DNA from: Paludibacteraceae bacterium
GTDB lineage: Bacteria; Bacteroidota; Bacteroidia; Bacteroidales; Paludibacteraceae
Length of the DNA: 64,000 bases
Direction: 5' to 3'
Assembly: GCA_017547145.1 (NCBI GenBank)
Contig: JAFYQJ010000011.1
Span: 124,001 to 188,000 of the forward strand
In this document: positions 17,972 to 26,647 of the stretch, in pieces
Layout of the letters: each line of letters starts with the position of its first letter
Position numbering within the stretch: the stretch's first letter is position 1
Translations under genes and position numbers: made by a program
The notes under the pieces: model-generated
The model's input: the letters and a program-made list of their open reading frames with translations, nothing else
What the model was told of the DNA's origin: nothing
Databases searched by the model: none

Positions 17972-20900
17972 TTATGCGTATATAACCCCTGAACCCTGTG
18001 GAATAATCACATTGTGGATATTATCAATGTACTTTCCAAGAGGTATCATATAAGGTGTAAACAATACCAATCTCTCATCAAATGGTGCCTCATTAACCAC
18101 AATCTCCTTTGTGATGTCACCATTCTCACATACATACTGCACAATAGTATTCAAGAACTCCTCCTGCTCAGCATTAAGTTCATTATCTGACAAGAATTCA
18201 CTAAACTTATTCAATGCCTCCCTTCTATCCACACCTATTAATGAACGGATAAACGCTGCTACATTGCCTCCAAAGAGCATATTTTGAGTGTATTTAGCAT
18301 AGTCCTCCTTGCTTCCAAGTTCAGACCATAGAATACGCTCCAACTCATTAATATCCTCAGCAGACAACTGTTCAAGGTTGTATATTTTCTTCAATACAGG
18401 GAGGTTCCTATTGTTTGCAAGGAAGTCAATGATGCGCTGCTTATAGGATACCTTCATTGTGATTCCCTCTGCCTCTCCGTCATCAGTAACCACATCTTCA
18501 ATATCCACGATAAACCATCTGCCCTTATCACCCTTCAAGAACTGCATCAACTCACGCAAGTCATTACGCACCTTCTCCAACCACGGCATTGATACATTCT
18601 CCCAAGCAGCAACCGACAACACCTCTTTCAAGGTCGCCATCTTTGCCTGTACCTGTGGCAATGTTGCCTTCTTCTCAACTAAGAATTCAGCAACTTTCTG
18701 CACCTGTGCAATCTTCTTGTCTGCATTAACCTCACCACCTACATAACTCAACTCAATGAAGAGAATAATGGCATCAAACATCTTTGCAGTGGGTTCCATC
18801 GTGTTCTTGGGCAATAATGGAGCAATGTCATTTTTCAAGGTATGCACATCTACCTCTGACAATGACAACCAATTATCTTCCTTCTTGAAATGACTTACCT
18901 CCTCCCACTTAGAGCGCACAGATATATGACTATCAGACAACGTCATCACCTGTTCTTTCAAGATGCCTTTGAATTCATCGTGCAACTTACGGCAAAAGTC
19001 ATCCTCTTGATACTTTTGATGTTGTAGGTGAAACGCTACATCTGCTCTCAATCCGAAAATGCGCTCAGTGAGTGATATGCTTGATGGTGATGTTTTACCA
19101 TCCTCATACTTATCAAAATACTCAAAGTTCCTGCACCAATCAAAGATGTAGAAACACTCTTTGTCTTTGCCATTGCCAAAAATATCAGCAGATAGACGAG
19201 TGCCACGACCAATCATCTGCATAAATTTAATTTTACTTTTAACTATCTTAAAAAAGACAAGATTGAGAACATCTGGCACATCAATACCAGTATCGAGCAT
19301 ATCAACTGATACTGCAATTTGTGGATTATTATCTCTTACCTCAAACTTATCAATCAAGTCCTGAGAATAGGTCACATAGTTATCAATCAGCACACAGAAA
19401 TCAGAACCATATTCAGGGTAAAGTTTATGGAATCTCTCCACAATCAGCTCTGCGTGTCTATGGTTGTAGGCAAAAATGATGCTCTTGCCTATACGCTCCC
19501 CATACTGCACCTTCAGACCATTCTCCATCAGGTCTTGCAGCACGGCATCAATGGTCGCCTCGTTGAAAATATAGTTGAAAATCTCTTTATTCTCAATATC
19601 ACGAACAGGATAAGGATTGCGGTCGTCAAGCACCATTTTCATACCCTTAATGGCACTCTCATACTCCCAAACTGCCTCCATCTGTTTCTTCTCCTCATCA
19701 GTCAGATTAGCATATTTGATACCCTCTTTGAGAATCATTGAACCACGCTTAAATCCTCGATAGTTTACCAAGTAACCTTCTCCAACTGCATCTTCCAACT
19801 CATAAGCATAATTTGGCACTCCTTGTTCCATCTCAAAGATGTCGTATGTGCTTTTCTCTACCTCGTTTCTTGGTGTTGCAGTCAATCCCACAAGCATCGC
19901 ATCAAAATAGTTGAATATTGCTCCATATTTACCAAAGATTGAACGGTGTGCCTCATCAATGATTATCAGGTCAAATCTACCCACAGAGAAAGGTTTGTCC
20001 TCTGTGTCAATGTAGTTAATCATTGTCTGATATGTCGAGAATGTGATGCGGGCATTTAGGTCTTTCTCTCCATTCTCACTGAGTACACTTGTTGTGGTTG
20101 AAGGTAACAGCTTCACAAAATTCTTGTGTGCCTGACCTACAAGTGAGGTGCGGTCAGCAAGGAACAAAACATTCTTCACCCAACCATTTCTCATTAACAC
20201 ATCTACCAATGAAATGGATACTCTCGTTTTTCCTGTACCCGTTGCCATCACGAGCAGAGCTTTGCGATGCTTCTTGTTGAGGTGCTCACACACTGCCTTG
20301 ATTGCCATCTTTTGATATGCTCGGTCAGTAATATGGTCTTTCACAGAGAAGTCTGATATATCCTTTCTGCTTCTCTGCTGAATCATCAATTCCAAGTCAT
20401 TAGCAGAGTGGAATCCATATAATCTTCTTGGGGGATAACCCAATCCATCTATGATGTATGTTGCAAATCCGTTGGTGTAGTATATCACAGGGCGCACACC
20501 ATACTGCTTTCCCAAGCAATCAGCATATAACTCTGCCTGATGCTTACCCTTAATAGGTGATGCTGATGTACGCTTTGCCTCTACAACTGCAAGAGGTTTG
20601 CCATTGCCACCAAAGAGCACATAATCCACATAACCCATCTCGTGAGCATTTGGCATACCTTTTACCTCAACCTCTATGCACGCTTTGAGTGGTTCAATAG
20701 CACCTTCTGTTGGATTAATGTTCCATCCTGCCTCCTTCAGCATTAGGTCGATGTACATCTTGCGTGTCTCTGCCTCTGATATATCACAGGCAATCTCCAC
20801 AACAGGTTCAGTAGTATTTAGAACCTCTGTATCCACCTCTTTCAGTGCCTTATCGGTTGGTAATGCCTCAACCTTTGCAGGCACAATCACAGGTTTCTGA

Positions 20901-21328
20901 ATAGAGTCGGGGATTAGTGTCTTGTCAAAAGGTTTTACTTCATCAACTACTCGCAATTTTAGCAGGATTGAACCTACAACATTGTAAATATTGAGTAGTG
21001 AGAAAAACGCCTCCTTCTTGCTCACATTAATAGCATGAGCACCATTGTTACCCACCTTGCGGACATAGTGAACCGCCATCATCACTCTGTCATCACCAAT
21101 GAAAGTGCGGAAGGGTTCACCATCCACCAATTCAAAGAGTGATGTACGTTCCTTAATCTCAATACCCTTCATCTTGTATATCTCTCTGACGATATACTCC
21201 AATGCTCGACGACCATTGAAAGCAGATATTTCAGGGTCGCACACTTGATTCTCTTCTGCTGCCGAACAGAATCTATGTAGGGTGTCAAGTCCCAAATCCT
21301 TTATATAATCAAAGTTTCTCATACTCAT
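17972..21328 (-). CDS. hsdR: Type I restriction endonuclease, R subunit
   Basis: HsdR cuts DNA lacking the host methylation after ATP-driven translocation. Order of parts in 1118 residues: a DUF4145-like helical domain (1-130); the PD-(D/E)xK nuclease with D235 and E250-x-K252 (VVEAK); the SF2 helicase with Walker A GTGKT (about 364-368) and DEAH (458-461); further helicase motifs (ATPRNE, MIGRGTRL); and a C-terminal HsdR assembly region. All key residues are intact. Its base composition is richer in GC than the flanking genes, consistent with acquisition. It is the last gene of the restriction island operon. Confidence 0.95.
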   Translation of the reverse strand: MSMRNFDYIKDLGLDTLHRFCSAAEENQVCDPEISAFNGRRALEYIVREIYKMKGIEIKERTSLFELVDGEPFRTFIGDDRVMMAVHYVRKVGNNGAHAINVSKKEAFFSLLNIYNVVGSILLKLRVVDEVKPFDKTLIPDSIQKPVIVPAKVEALPTDKALKEVDTEVLNTTEPVVEIACDISEAETRKMYIDLMLKEAGWNINPTEGAIEPLKACIEVEVKGMPNAHEMGYVDYVLFGGNGKPLAVVEAKRTSASPIKGKHQAELYADCLGKQYGVRPVIYYTNGFATYIIDGLGYPPRRLYGFHSANDLELMIQQRSRKDISDFSVKDHITDRAYQKMAIKAVCEHLNKKHRKALLVMATGTGKTRVSISLVDVLMRNGWVKNVLFLADRTSLVGQAHKNFVKLLPSTTTSVLSENGEKDLNARITFSTYQTMINYIDTEDKPFSVGRFDLIIIDEAHRSIFGKYGAIFNYFDAMLVGLTATPRNEVEKSTYDIFEMEQGVPNYAYELEDAVGEGYLVNYRGFKRGSMILKEGIKYANLTDEEKKQMEAVWEYESAIKGMKMVLDDRNPYPVRDIENKEIFNYIFNEATIDAVLQDLMENGLKVQYGERIGKSIIFAYNHRHAELIVERFHKLYPEYGSDFCVLIDNYVTYSQDLIDKFEVRDNNPQIAVSVDMLDTGIDVPDVLNLVFFKIVKSKIKFMQMIGRGTRLSADIFGNGKDKECFYIFDWCRNFEYFDKYEDGKTSPSSISLTERIFGLRADVAFHLQHQKYQEDDFCRKLHDEFKGILKEQVMTLSDSHISVRSKWEEVSHFKKEDNWLSLSEVDVHTLKNDIAPLLPKNTMEPTAKMFDAIILFIELSYVGGEVNADKKIAQVQKVAEFLVEKKATLPQVQAKMATLKEVLSVAAWENVSMPWLEKVRNDLRELMQFLKGDKGRWFIVDIEDVVTDDGEAEGITMKVSYKQRIIDFLANNRNLPVLKKIYNLEQLSAEDINELERILWSELGSKEDYAKYTQNMLFGGNVAAFIRSLIGVDRREALNKFSEFLSDNELNAEQEEFLNTIVQYVCENGDITKEIVVNEAPFDERLVLFTPYMIPLGKYIDNIHNVIIPQGSGVIYA

Positions 21329-21346
21329 TTCAATTAGTAGAGAGTG

Positions 21347-21550
21347 TTAATAATCTGTATCATCTCGCTCTTCTCCCATCCATCCCATCCAACAGAGGAA
21401 TAGGTAAAATCCAAACACACCAAGCAATGCACTAATTACAATACCTTTCCAAGTAGGAACATTGGTTGCACTATTAATAATCAGTTTTACAATCCAACAA
21501 GCAAGAGCGATTAAACCGCCAAATATCAGTATATATAGTAGTGGTCCCAT
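21347..21550 (-). CDS. Small membrane protein in the type I restriction operon
   Basis: Not recognised. The 67 residues have two hydrophobic segments, roughly 4-24 and 36-56 (GIVISALLGVFGFYLFLCW), and an acidic tail (EERDDTDY). It lies between hsdS and hsdR with gaps of 12 and 18 bases, so it is very probably translated from the operon. Composition matches the island. Possible roles are a membrane anchor or an accessory defence protein; neither is shown. Confidence 0.6.
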   Translation of the reverse strand: MGPLLYILIFGGLIALACWIVKLIINSATNVPTWKGIVISALLGVFGFYLFLCWMGWMGEERDDTDY

Positions 21551-21562
21551 GAAATGTAGCGT

Positions 21563-22219
21563 TTAGTTAAAGTAGTAGTCCATTCGTGAGTTAAACAACT
21601 CTTCGGTTTCCTTGATTGATTGCTTAATCAACTCTTTTTGTTTCTCTATCGCTTCAATTTTTGATGCAAATTCTTGTTGAAGAGTGAGTGGTGGAACGCA
21701 AACTTTTAGTTCTCGTAATCCTTTTAAGATAACTCTCTTTATTGCAGTGCCCGTTAAAAGTTCTCGCTCTACAGTCTCGTATATTTCTTTTGTTGATAAA
21801 TACCCCACCAAATATTCTGAATTTAATATTTTTGTATCAGGGCGAGTGATGGCAATAGAGGATAGTAAAGCCTGTTCTTTTTCTTCTTTCAAAACAAAGA
21901 TGTATTTGAAATAACTACCATCTTTTGCTATCAATACATCTCCTTTATTTGGTTTGCATCCTGTTGATAATAATTTTTGATATTCAACTTCGCTAATCAT
22001 TTTGCAGTTCTCATATGAGAATCTATTTTGTTGCATATCTTTTACTGATAACATTGGTATTGTTCCATTTTCATCATCCTTTGGACTATAATGAGAACCA
22101 TCTGTTATATATTGGCATACCTCTCCTAATTTCTTTACCTCCCATCCCTTTTCATTCGTAATAGGGTCGCCAAACATAGTGTAGAAGATTGACTCGGCAA
22201 GGGCATCAAGTTCTTTCAA
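21563..22219 (-). CDS. hsdS: Type I specificity subunit, C-terminal half (split hsdS)
   Basis: This part carries the second target recognition domain and the second coiled spacer of an HsdS protein. It begins right after an in-frame TAG that separates it from the N-terminal half; the only initiator close to the break is a TTG. KELDALAESIFYTMFGDP is the usual centre of a complete HsdS, then KGWEVKKLGEVCQYITDG starts the recognition domain and LTLQQEFASKIEAIEKQK the spacer helix. The full protein would bind the second half of a bipartite DNA site. It is either a dead fragment or an independently translated half subunit. Confidence 0.8.
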   Translation of the reverse strand: MKELDALAESIFYTMFGDPITNEKGWEVKKLGEVCQYITDGSHYSPKDDENGTIPMLSVKDMQQNRFSYENCKMISEVEYQKLLSTGCKPNKGDVLIAKDGSYFKYIFVLKEEKEQALLSSIAITRPDTKILNSEYLVGYLSTKEIYETVERELLTGTAIKRVILKGLRELKVCVPPLTLQQEFASKIEAIEKQKELIKQSIKETEELFNSRMDYYFN

Positions 22220-22222
22220 CTG

Positions 22223-22711
22223 CTACTTTTTCTTCTCAATCACCCCACTCAAACAATCCAACTCCGCCACAATCTTTTCTTGCTCTGAAAGTGGAGGAAC
22301 GGGAATATATAATTCTTTTAATGCTTCCCTACCAATAGACTTAAAAGTAGAACCTGTTCCTTGTGCTATGAGTTTTTCTTTATTTGCAATTAAGGCGTGG
22401 TATATGTATGCACCAATAGTCGTATCAAGGTTTCTTATTGCTGCCAATCCTCGGCCTATACAACATCTGCAATCTGCTATGTTAATTGCGCCAATAGGAG
22501 CACGGACAGAAATAAGAATATCATTTTCTTCTGCTATTCTTATTGGAGCATTGCAAAAGACTCTTACTTTTGGATGAATCTTCCCAAAATCAGCATTACC
22601 TTGAAAAAAAGGAAGCCCATCAGAGTCATTATATGTATCAGAACTTGGAGATTGTCCCATAGTAATAGAACAAACCTCTCCCAATCTCTTTATTTTCCAC
22701 TCCTTTTTCAT
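22223..22711 (-). CDS. hsdS: Type I specificity subunit, N-terminal half (split hsdS)
   Basis: The start giving MKKEWKIKRLGEVCSITMGQ fits known HsdS proteins; a further upstream start would overlap the previous gene. The single target recognition domain runs to LYIPVPPLSEQEKIVAELDC, followed by the spacer helix ending VIEKKK and then TAG at 22223-22225. The reading frame continues past the TAG as QLKELDALAESIF, exactly what an intact HsdS has there, so one base change (for example CAG to TAG) explains the break. One-domain HsdS halves can pair in some systems, so function is not excluded. Confidence 0.85.
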   Translation of the reverse strand: MKKEWKIKRLGEVCSITMGQSPSSDTYNDSDGLPFFQGNADFGKIHPKVRVFCNAPIRIAEENDILISVRAPIGAINIADCRCCIGRGLAAIRNLDTTIGAYIYHALIANKEKLIAQGTGSTFKSIGREALKELYIPVPPLSEQEKIVAELDCLSGVIEKKK

Positions 22712-22715
22712 AGTC

Positions 22716-23420
22716 TTAATCAATCTTGCAGCGATTAGCAATTATACCTATAAAATCGTGCTTCAATATAATGTCTTTCTTCTCAAGAAAACCTTGAAGG
22801 TTATAGGTCATTGAAACTTTTCTCCCTTCGTGTGGAATATGCGATAGCAAGACCTCGACTCTTTGAGCATCGTCTCCAATTAGACAATCCAAGGATGTCT
22901 TCTCATCCAAAGTTATTGTTTGTCTTAGTTGTTTCTCTTGGGTTAGCATTGATTGAAACATCTTAAAAACGCCCACCATATCCATAAGCATTAGTTGATA
23001 ATTCTTAAGTATGACTTTCTCGTTGGGAAATTTCAACTCAAAATCCACTATATTCTGAGTGAATTCATCGAATAAGTCTGATGCATTATCAATATACTCC
23101 AGAAAGGGGTTGCTCTGCGAATCTCGTTCAGGTATATAAAATGTAAAAACCGTAAATATAAGATTCTCAATTTGTAAATTGATTTTATTGATTAGAATGT
23201 ATAACCTTTTATATACTTCATACTCCTGTGCTTTGGTTTGTCGTTCTTGAAGTTTTAGTTGTTGCTCCTGCAACTTATTCTGCCTTTTGCCCAAGACATA
23301 GGTAATCACCGCAGCAGCAACCGCAGCAAGCACCGTAGCGCCAACGCTCAACAAGTCGGGACTATTAAGACTCTCCACAGCATCAACGAGCTCTTGTAGT
23401 ATTTGGGTTTCAGTAGTCAT
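22716..23420 (-). CDS. Membrane-anchored coiled-coil protein in the restriction island
   Basis: Not recognised. It has one membrane segment at about residues 26-44 (VGATVLAAVAAAVITYVLG), then a strongly charged Gln/Glu/Lys coiled coil (QNKLQEQQLKLQERQTKAQ), then about 170 residues of mostly helical soluble domain. It sits between fic and hsdS, with its stop four bases before the hsdS start, and shares the island's composition. A palindrome like that before fic lies 90 bases upstream of its start. An anti-phage or accessory role is inferred only from position. Confidence 0.65.
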   Translation of the reverse strand: MTTETQILQELVDAVESLNSPDLLSVGATVLAAVAAAVITYVLGKRQNKLQEQQLKLQERQTKAQEYEVYKRLYILINKINLQIENLIFTVFTFYIPERDSQSNPFLEYIDNASDLFDEFTQNIVDFELKFPNEKVILKNYQLMLMDMVGVFKMFQSMLTQEKQLRQTITLDEKTSLDCLIGDDAQRVEVLLSHIPHEGRKVSMTYNLQGFLEKKDIILKHDFIGIIANRCKID

Positions 23421-23509
23421 CGGTTTCTATCTATTGTTGGGTAGTATGGTTGTTTCATACACCAAAGGATGATATGTGAAAATTGCGGGGTGTCAAAATG
23501 AAAAAAATA

Positions 23510-23532
23510 TGAAGATTTTTCAAAAACTTTCA
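23510..23532. promoter_or_regulatory. Palindromic operator-like site between fic and the membrane-protein gene
   Basis: The 23-base quasi-palindrome has half sites TGAAGA and CTTTCA around TTTTTCAAAAA. It lies ten bases beyond the fic stop and 90 bases before the next gene's start. It is nearly the reverse complement of the 23-base site at 24891-24913. Confidence 0.5.
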
Positions 23533-23542
23533 CATTTTTTCA

Positions 23543-24862
23543 TTATTGAAACTTGTCTTGAATTAACAATTCTTCAAATTTATTACCCCTGACAAATGTG
23601 CTTTTCTTCTTATTAACTCGCACACGCATCAAATAGCCTTTCTCCAAAAGTCCCTCAATATCCAATCGAGCCGTCGGATTACTGATGCCAAAGCGAGTTT
23701 GCAACTCTTTGACAGTGAGCACCACTTGTGGATTCTCTTTGATAAGAGCCAAAATATCCGCCTGGCGCTCATTGATACCCTCTTCGAAAAGGAAGTTAGA
23801 CACAAAGTGTCGCTGAGATGTTTTATGTCTAATATAGCGTTGCAACTCTCCAAAGGCAAGTTCCAAAACTCGAATGTTGTAGGTGATAAAGTAGCCTATA
23901 TCGTTGCCATCTTGCTCGGAAAACAAATAGGCCTTCTCATAACTCGGTTTGGACTTGTAGATAATTCGGGAAATTGACATATACTCCATCAACCAATAAC
24001 CATTTTTGAGCATATACCAATAGAATAACGCACGAGCAGTTCGCCCATTTCCATCGGTAAATGGGTGAACATAAGCAATCATAAAGTGAATAATGATGGC
24101 TTTAATGATAGGGTGTATAAAATCATCCTTGGTATCCGAATTGAAGAAAGTACACAAATCTTCTGCAAAGGACGGTATCTCCATAAATGATGGCGGCGTG
24201 TGCACCACCTCGTTTGTGAGCCCATTGGCAACCACTACATCGTCATTTGTACGGAAGCGTCCCTCATCCTCGCTGTTGTCAAGCGTCTTATTTGTCATAA
24301 GAGAGTGCACCTTCAAAAGCAGTTCGGGAGTTAAAGGTTCTGACTTGTTTTCTACAATAAAACGAATCGTTTGATAGTTGTTGAAAATCATCTGCTCCGA
24401 GCGACTTCGTGGAGAGTTGTTCTTTCGCAACATATCTTTGGCTATCTTGCGAGTCGTGGCAGCCCCCTCCATTTGGCTGGATGAGATTGCCTCCTCCATC
24501 AACGAAGAGATTAAATAGCGCTCTTTATTCGTATCTGGAATAATAGAACTATTGCCCCAAGAGCCACCAAAATTCATGTCAAAATAGTGGCACATACTCT
24601 GCATTTTGTTTGTGATGGCAAATGAAATATTGTATTTCGCCCAAACAACCTTGCGCTTCAACATCCTGTCAAACTTGACACAAGCCCACAAATCCTGAGG
24701 AGAGATGTCTAGTTTAGAATTTTTTTTGTACTTAACATCACTCCAATACAAATAAGAATCGTTTATCTCCTCCACAAAAGTCTTTAACTCTGGATGTTGA
24801 ACATACAAGCCTATGGCTTTATTGAAGAGTTTTCCGTTGATTGCTGGTGCTTTCTCTATCAT
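23543..24862 (-). CDS. Fic family protein with N-terminal inhibitory helix and winged-helix domain
   Basis: This is a probable AMP-transferase. The 439 residues contain a Fic N-terminal domain, the self-inhibition motif S-x-x-x-E-G (S128, E132, G133 in SSSQMEG), the catalytic loop HPFTDGNGR at 266-274 with all key residues, and a C-terminal winged helix (about 365-430, VKELQTRFGISNPTARLDI) that could bind DNA. Because the inhibitory helix precedes the Fic motif it is class II. It lies inside a type I restriction operon between hsdM and hsdS. The target is unknown; modification of the restriction proteins or self-regulation are both possible. A palindrome sits 28 bases before the start. Confidence 0.9.
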   Translation of the reverse strand: MIEKAPAINGKLFNKAIGLYVQHPELKTFVEEINDSYLYWSDVKYKKNSKLDISPQDLWACVKFDRMLKRKVVWAKYNISFAITNKMQSMCHYFDMNFGGSWGNSSIIPDTNKERYLISSLMEEAISSSQMEGAATTRKIAKDMLRKNNSPRSRSEQMIFNNYQTIRFIVENKSEPLTPELLLKVHSLMTNKTLDNSEDEGRFRTNDDVVVANGLTNEVVHTPPSFMEIPSFAEDLCTFFNSDTKDDFIHPIIKAIIIHFMIAYVHPFTDGNGRTARALFYWYMLKNGYWLMEYMSISRIIYKSKPSYEKAYLFSEQDGNDIGYFITYNIRVLELAFGELQRYIRHKTSQRHFVSNFLFEEGINERQADILALIKENPQVVLTVKELQTRFGISNPTARLDIEGLLEKGYLMRVRVNKKKSTFVRGNKFEELLIQDKFQ

Positions 24863-24890
24863 ATCTCATCATCTTTATCATACAAAAATA

Positions 24891-24913
24891 TGAAAGTTTT
24901 TCAAAAATCTTCA
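24891..24913. promoter_or_regulatory. Palindromic operator-like site before fic
   Basis: The 23-base quasi-palindrome TGAA-AG-TTTTT-C-AAAAA-TC-TTCA lies in the 75-base gap between hsdM and fic, 28 bases before the fic ATG. It matches the site at 23510-23532. A weaker version (AAGTTTTTTTCAAAAAT) occurs before hsdM at about 26445-26461. The winged helix of Fic is the obvious candidate binder. Confidence 0.5.
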
Positions 24914-24937
24914 CATTTTTACATATTTCTTTCGATT

Positions 24938-26431
24938 TTAATGCAGCATTTTATTCAATTCCCCTATCGCCAATCCAATCTCCTTTTCAAGGTTGGTAAT
25001 ACGCTCCAATATCACCTCTGGTGCATCATAGGTTACCACCTCACGATCAACCTCCTTGTACTTGTTGATTGAGAGGTCATAATCCTTCTCACGAATCTCC
25101 TCCACAGGCACCAAGAATGACTGCTCCTTACGGGTGCGCTGCTCCTCTGCTGCAAGGTTGTGGAAACGAGCAATAACATCAGGAATATCATTCTCTGTAA
25201 CCTCATTGCGCTTTTGGTCGAGAGAGAATCCATCTGCCTTCATATCGTAGAACCACACCTTATCAGTGCCTCCTGCATTGGTCTTGGTAAAAATCAAAAT
25301 AGCGGTGCTAACTCCTGAATATGGTTGGAACACACCACTTGGCATAGAGATAACTGCCTCCAAACGGTGGTTATCAATCAACTCCTTACGGATAGACTTG
25401 TGTCCTGTGCTGTTACCGAACAACACTCCATCAGGAACGATGCTTGCACAACGACCACCTATCTGCAACATACGCACAAACAAGGCAAGGAACAACAACT
25501 CTGTCTTCTTGGTCTTGGTGATAGCAAGAAGAGACTTGCTCACCGCCTCATTATCCAAACTGCCCGTAAATGGTGGATTGGCAAGGCAGAGAGAGTATTT
25601 GTTCTCATCTGTGTTGTCAGTTGAAAGACTATCACGGTAGGCAATATCAGGGTTATCCACACCGTGAAGCATAAGGTTCATAGCACCAATACGGAGCATA
25701 GTGGCATCTGTGTCAAAACCGTGCAACATACCACTCTTATAGTGGTCTGAATTCTCCTTTTTGAGCAACTCACTCTTGTAGTGCTGTTGGATATACTTTG
25801 CAGACTCCACAATAAATCCTGCTGAACCCATAGCAGGGTCACAGATGGTATCCTTCAAGGTAGGTTGCATAAGGTTCACCATCATCTGGATAATGTGGCG
25901 TGGAGTACGGAACTGACCATTATTACCCGATGCTGCCATCTTACCCAAGACATACTCATAGACATCACCCATAGTGTCACGGTTGTTCATATCAAGGGCA
26001 TTGATACCCTCCACAATCTTTGTCAAGGTGCGTGGAGACTGAATAAGGAAGGTGGCATTTGCCATAAAGCGACTATATGCTGACTCCTTACCCTCACCAA
26101 GAGTCTTAATGAAGACAAAGACATCTTTGCTGATGGTGCGGTACATTGCTTCTGCCTCCAAGTTACGGAATACACTCCAACGAAGTTGCTCATAAGGAAC
26201 ATCTTTGTCAGTCTCAGGGTTGTGCCACAAACCCTCTTTGAAGGTAGGGTCTTTCAAAGTGGTGCCCCAAGCGTTAGCATTTGCCTCCTTAGTGCGCTGA
26301 GCATCATCAAGCATCTTCATAAAGAAGAGATATGTCATCTGCTCCAAGATGGTGATGGAGTTGGTGATACCTCCTGTCCAAAAGGTATCCCAAATAGTAT
26401 CTATACGGTTTTTAATCTCACCTGTAATCAT
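24938..26431 (-). CDS. hsdM: Type I N6-adenine DNA methyltransferase, M subunit
   Basis: HsdM methylates adenine in the bipartite site chosen by HsdS. The 497-residue protein shows an N-terminal helical HsdM domain, the S-adenosylmethionine motif DPAMGSAGF (198-206) and the catalytic NPPF (285-288). The C-terminal EKDYDLSINKY is the usual family tail. It is the first gene of the island operon, with a Bacteroidota-type -7 element just before the start. GC content is clearly above that of the neighbouring dprA. Confidence 0.96.
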   Translation of the reverse strand: MITGEIKNRIDTIWDTFWTGGITNSITILEQMTYLFFMKMLDDAQRTKEANANAWGTTLKDPTFKEGLWHNPETDKDVPYEQLRWSVFRNLEAEAMYRTISKDVFVFIKTLGEGKESAYSRFMANATFLIQSPRTLTKIVEGINALDMNNRDTMGDVYEYVLGKMAASGNNGQFRTPRHIIQMMVNLMQPTLKDTICDPAMGSAGFIVESAKYIQQHYKSELLKKENSDHYKSGMLHGFDTDATMLRIGAMNLMLHGVDNPDIAYRDSLSTDNTDENKYSLCLANPPFTGSLDNEAVSKSLLAITKTKKTELLFLALFVRMLQIGGRCASIVPDGVLFGNSTGHKSIRKELIDNHRLEAVISMPSGVFQPYSGVSTAILIFTKTNAGGTDKVWFYDMKADGFSLDQKRNEVTENDIPDVIARFHNLAAEEQRTRKEQSFLVPVEEIREKDYDLSINKYKEVDREVVTYDAPEVILERITNLEKEIGLAIGELNKMLH

Positions 26432-26436
26432 ATTGT

Positions 26437-26444
26437 CAAATATA
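26437..26444 (-). promoter_or_regulatory. Bacteroidota-type -7 element before hsdM
   Basis: On the minus strand the bases read TATATTTG, matching TAnnTTTG, ending only five bases before the hsdM ATG. If used, the mRNA would be leaderless or nearly so. No convincing -33 element is seen, so the assignment is tentative. Confidence 0.4.
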
Positions 26445-26647
26445 AGTTTTTTTCAAAAATAAAATTCTTTCAAAAAATTAAAAGGATTTTTAAAAAGTAG
26501 TGCGTCTAAAAGAACCCAAGTTTTCAACGTGAAAATCAGCACTAGGCAACTAAACAAATACACCATATTTGTAATATAACAAAATTATAAAAAGCTTTGT
26601 AACGATATTTCAATATTAGAAATTTCATCGTTGTTTTTTTATCTATT

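Noticed and set aside
21563-22711. Genome-wide reassignment of TAG to Gln
   Set aside because: Host genes such as nusB, coaE and the chorismatase-like gene end in TAG in the right place, and reading through nusB would run into yajC in another frame. TAG is a normal stop in the chromosome.
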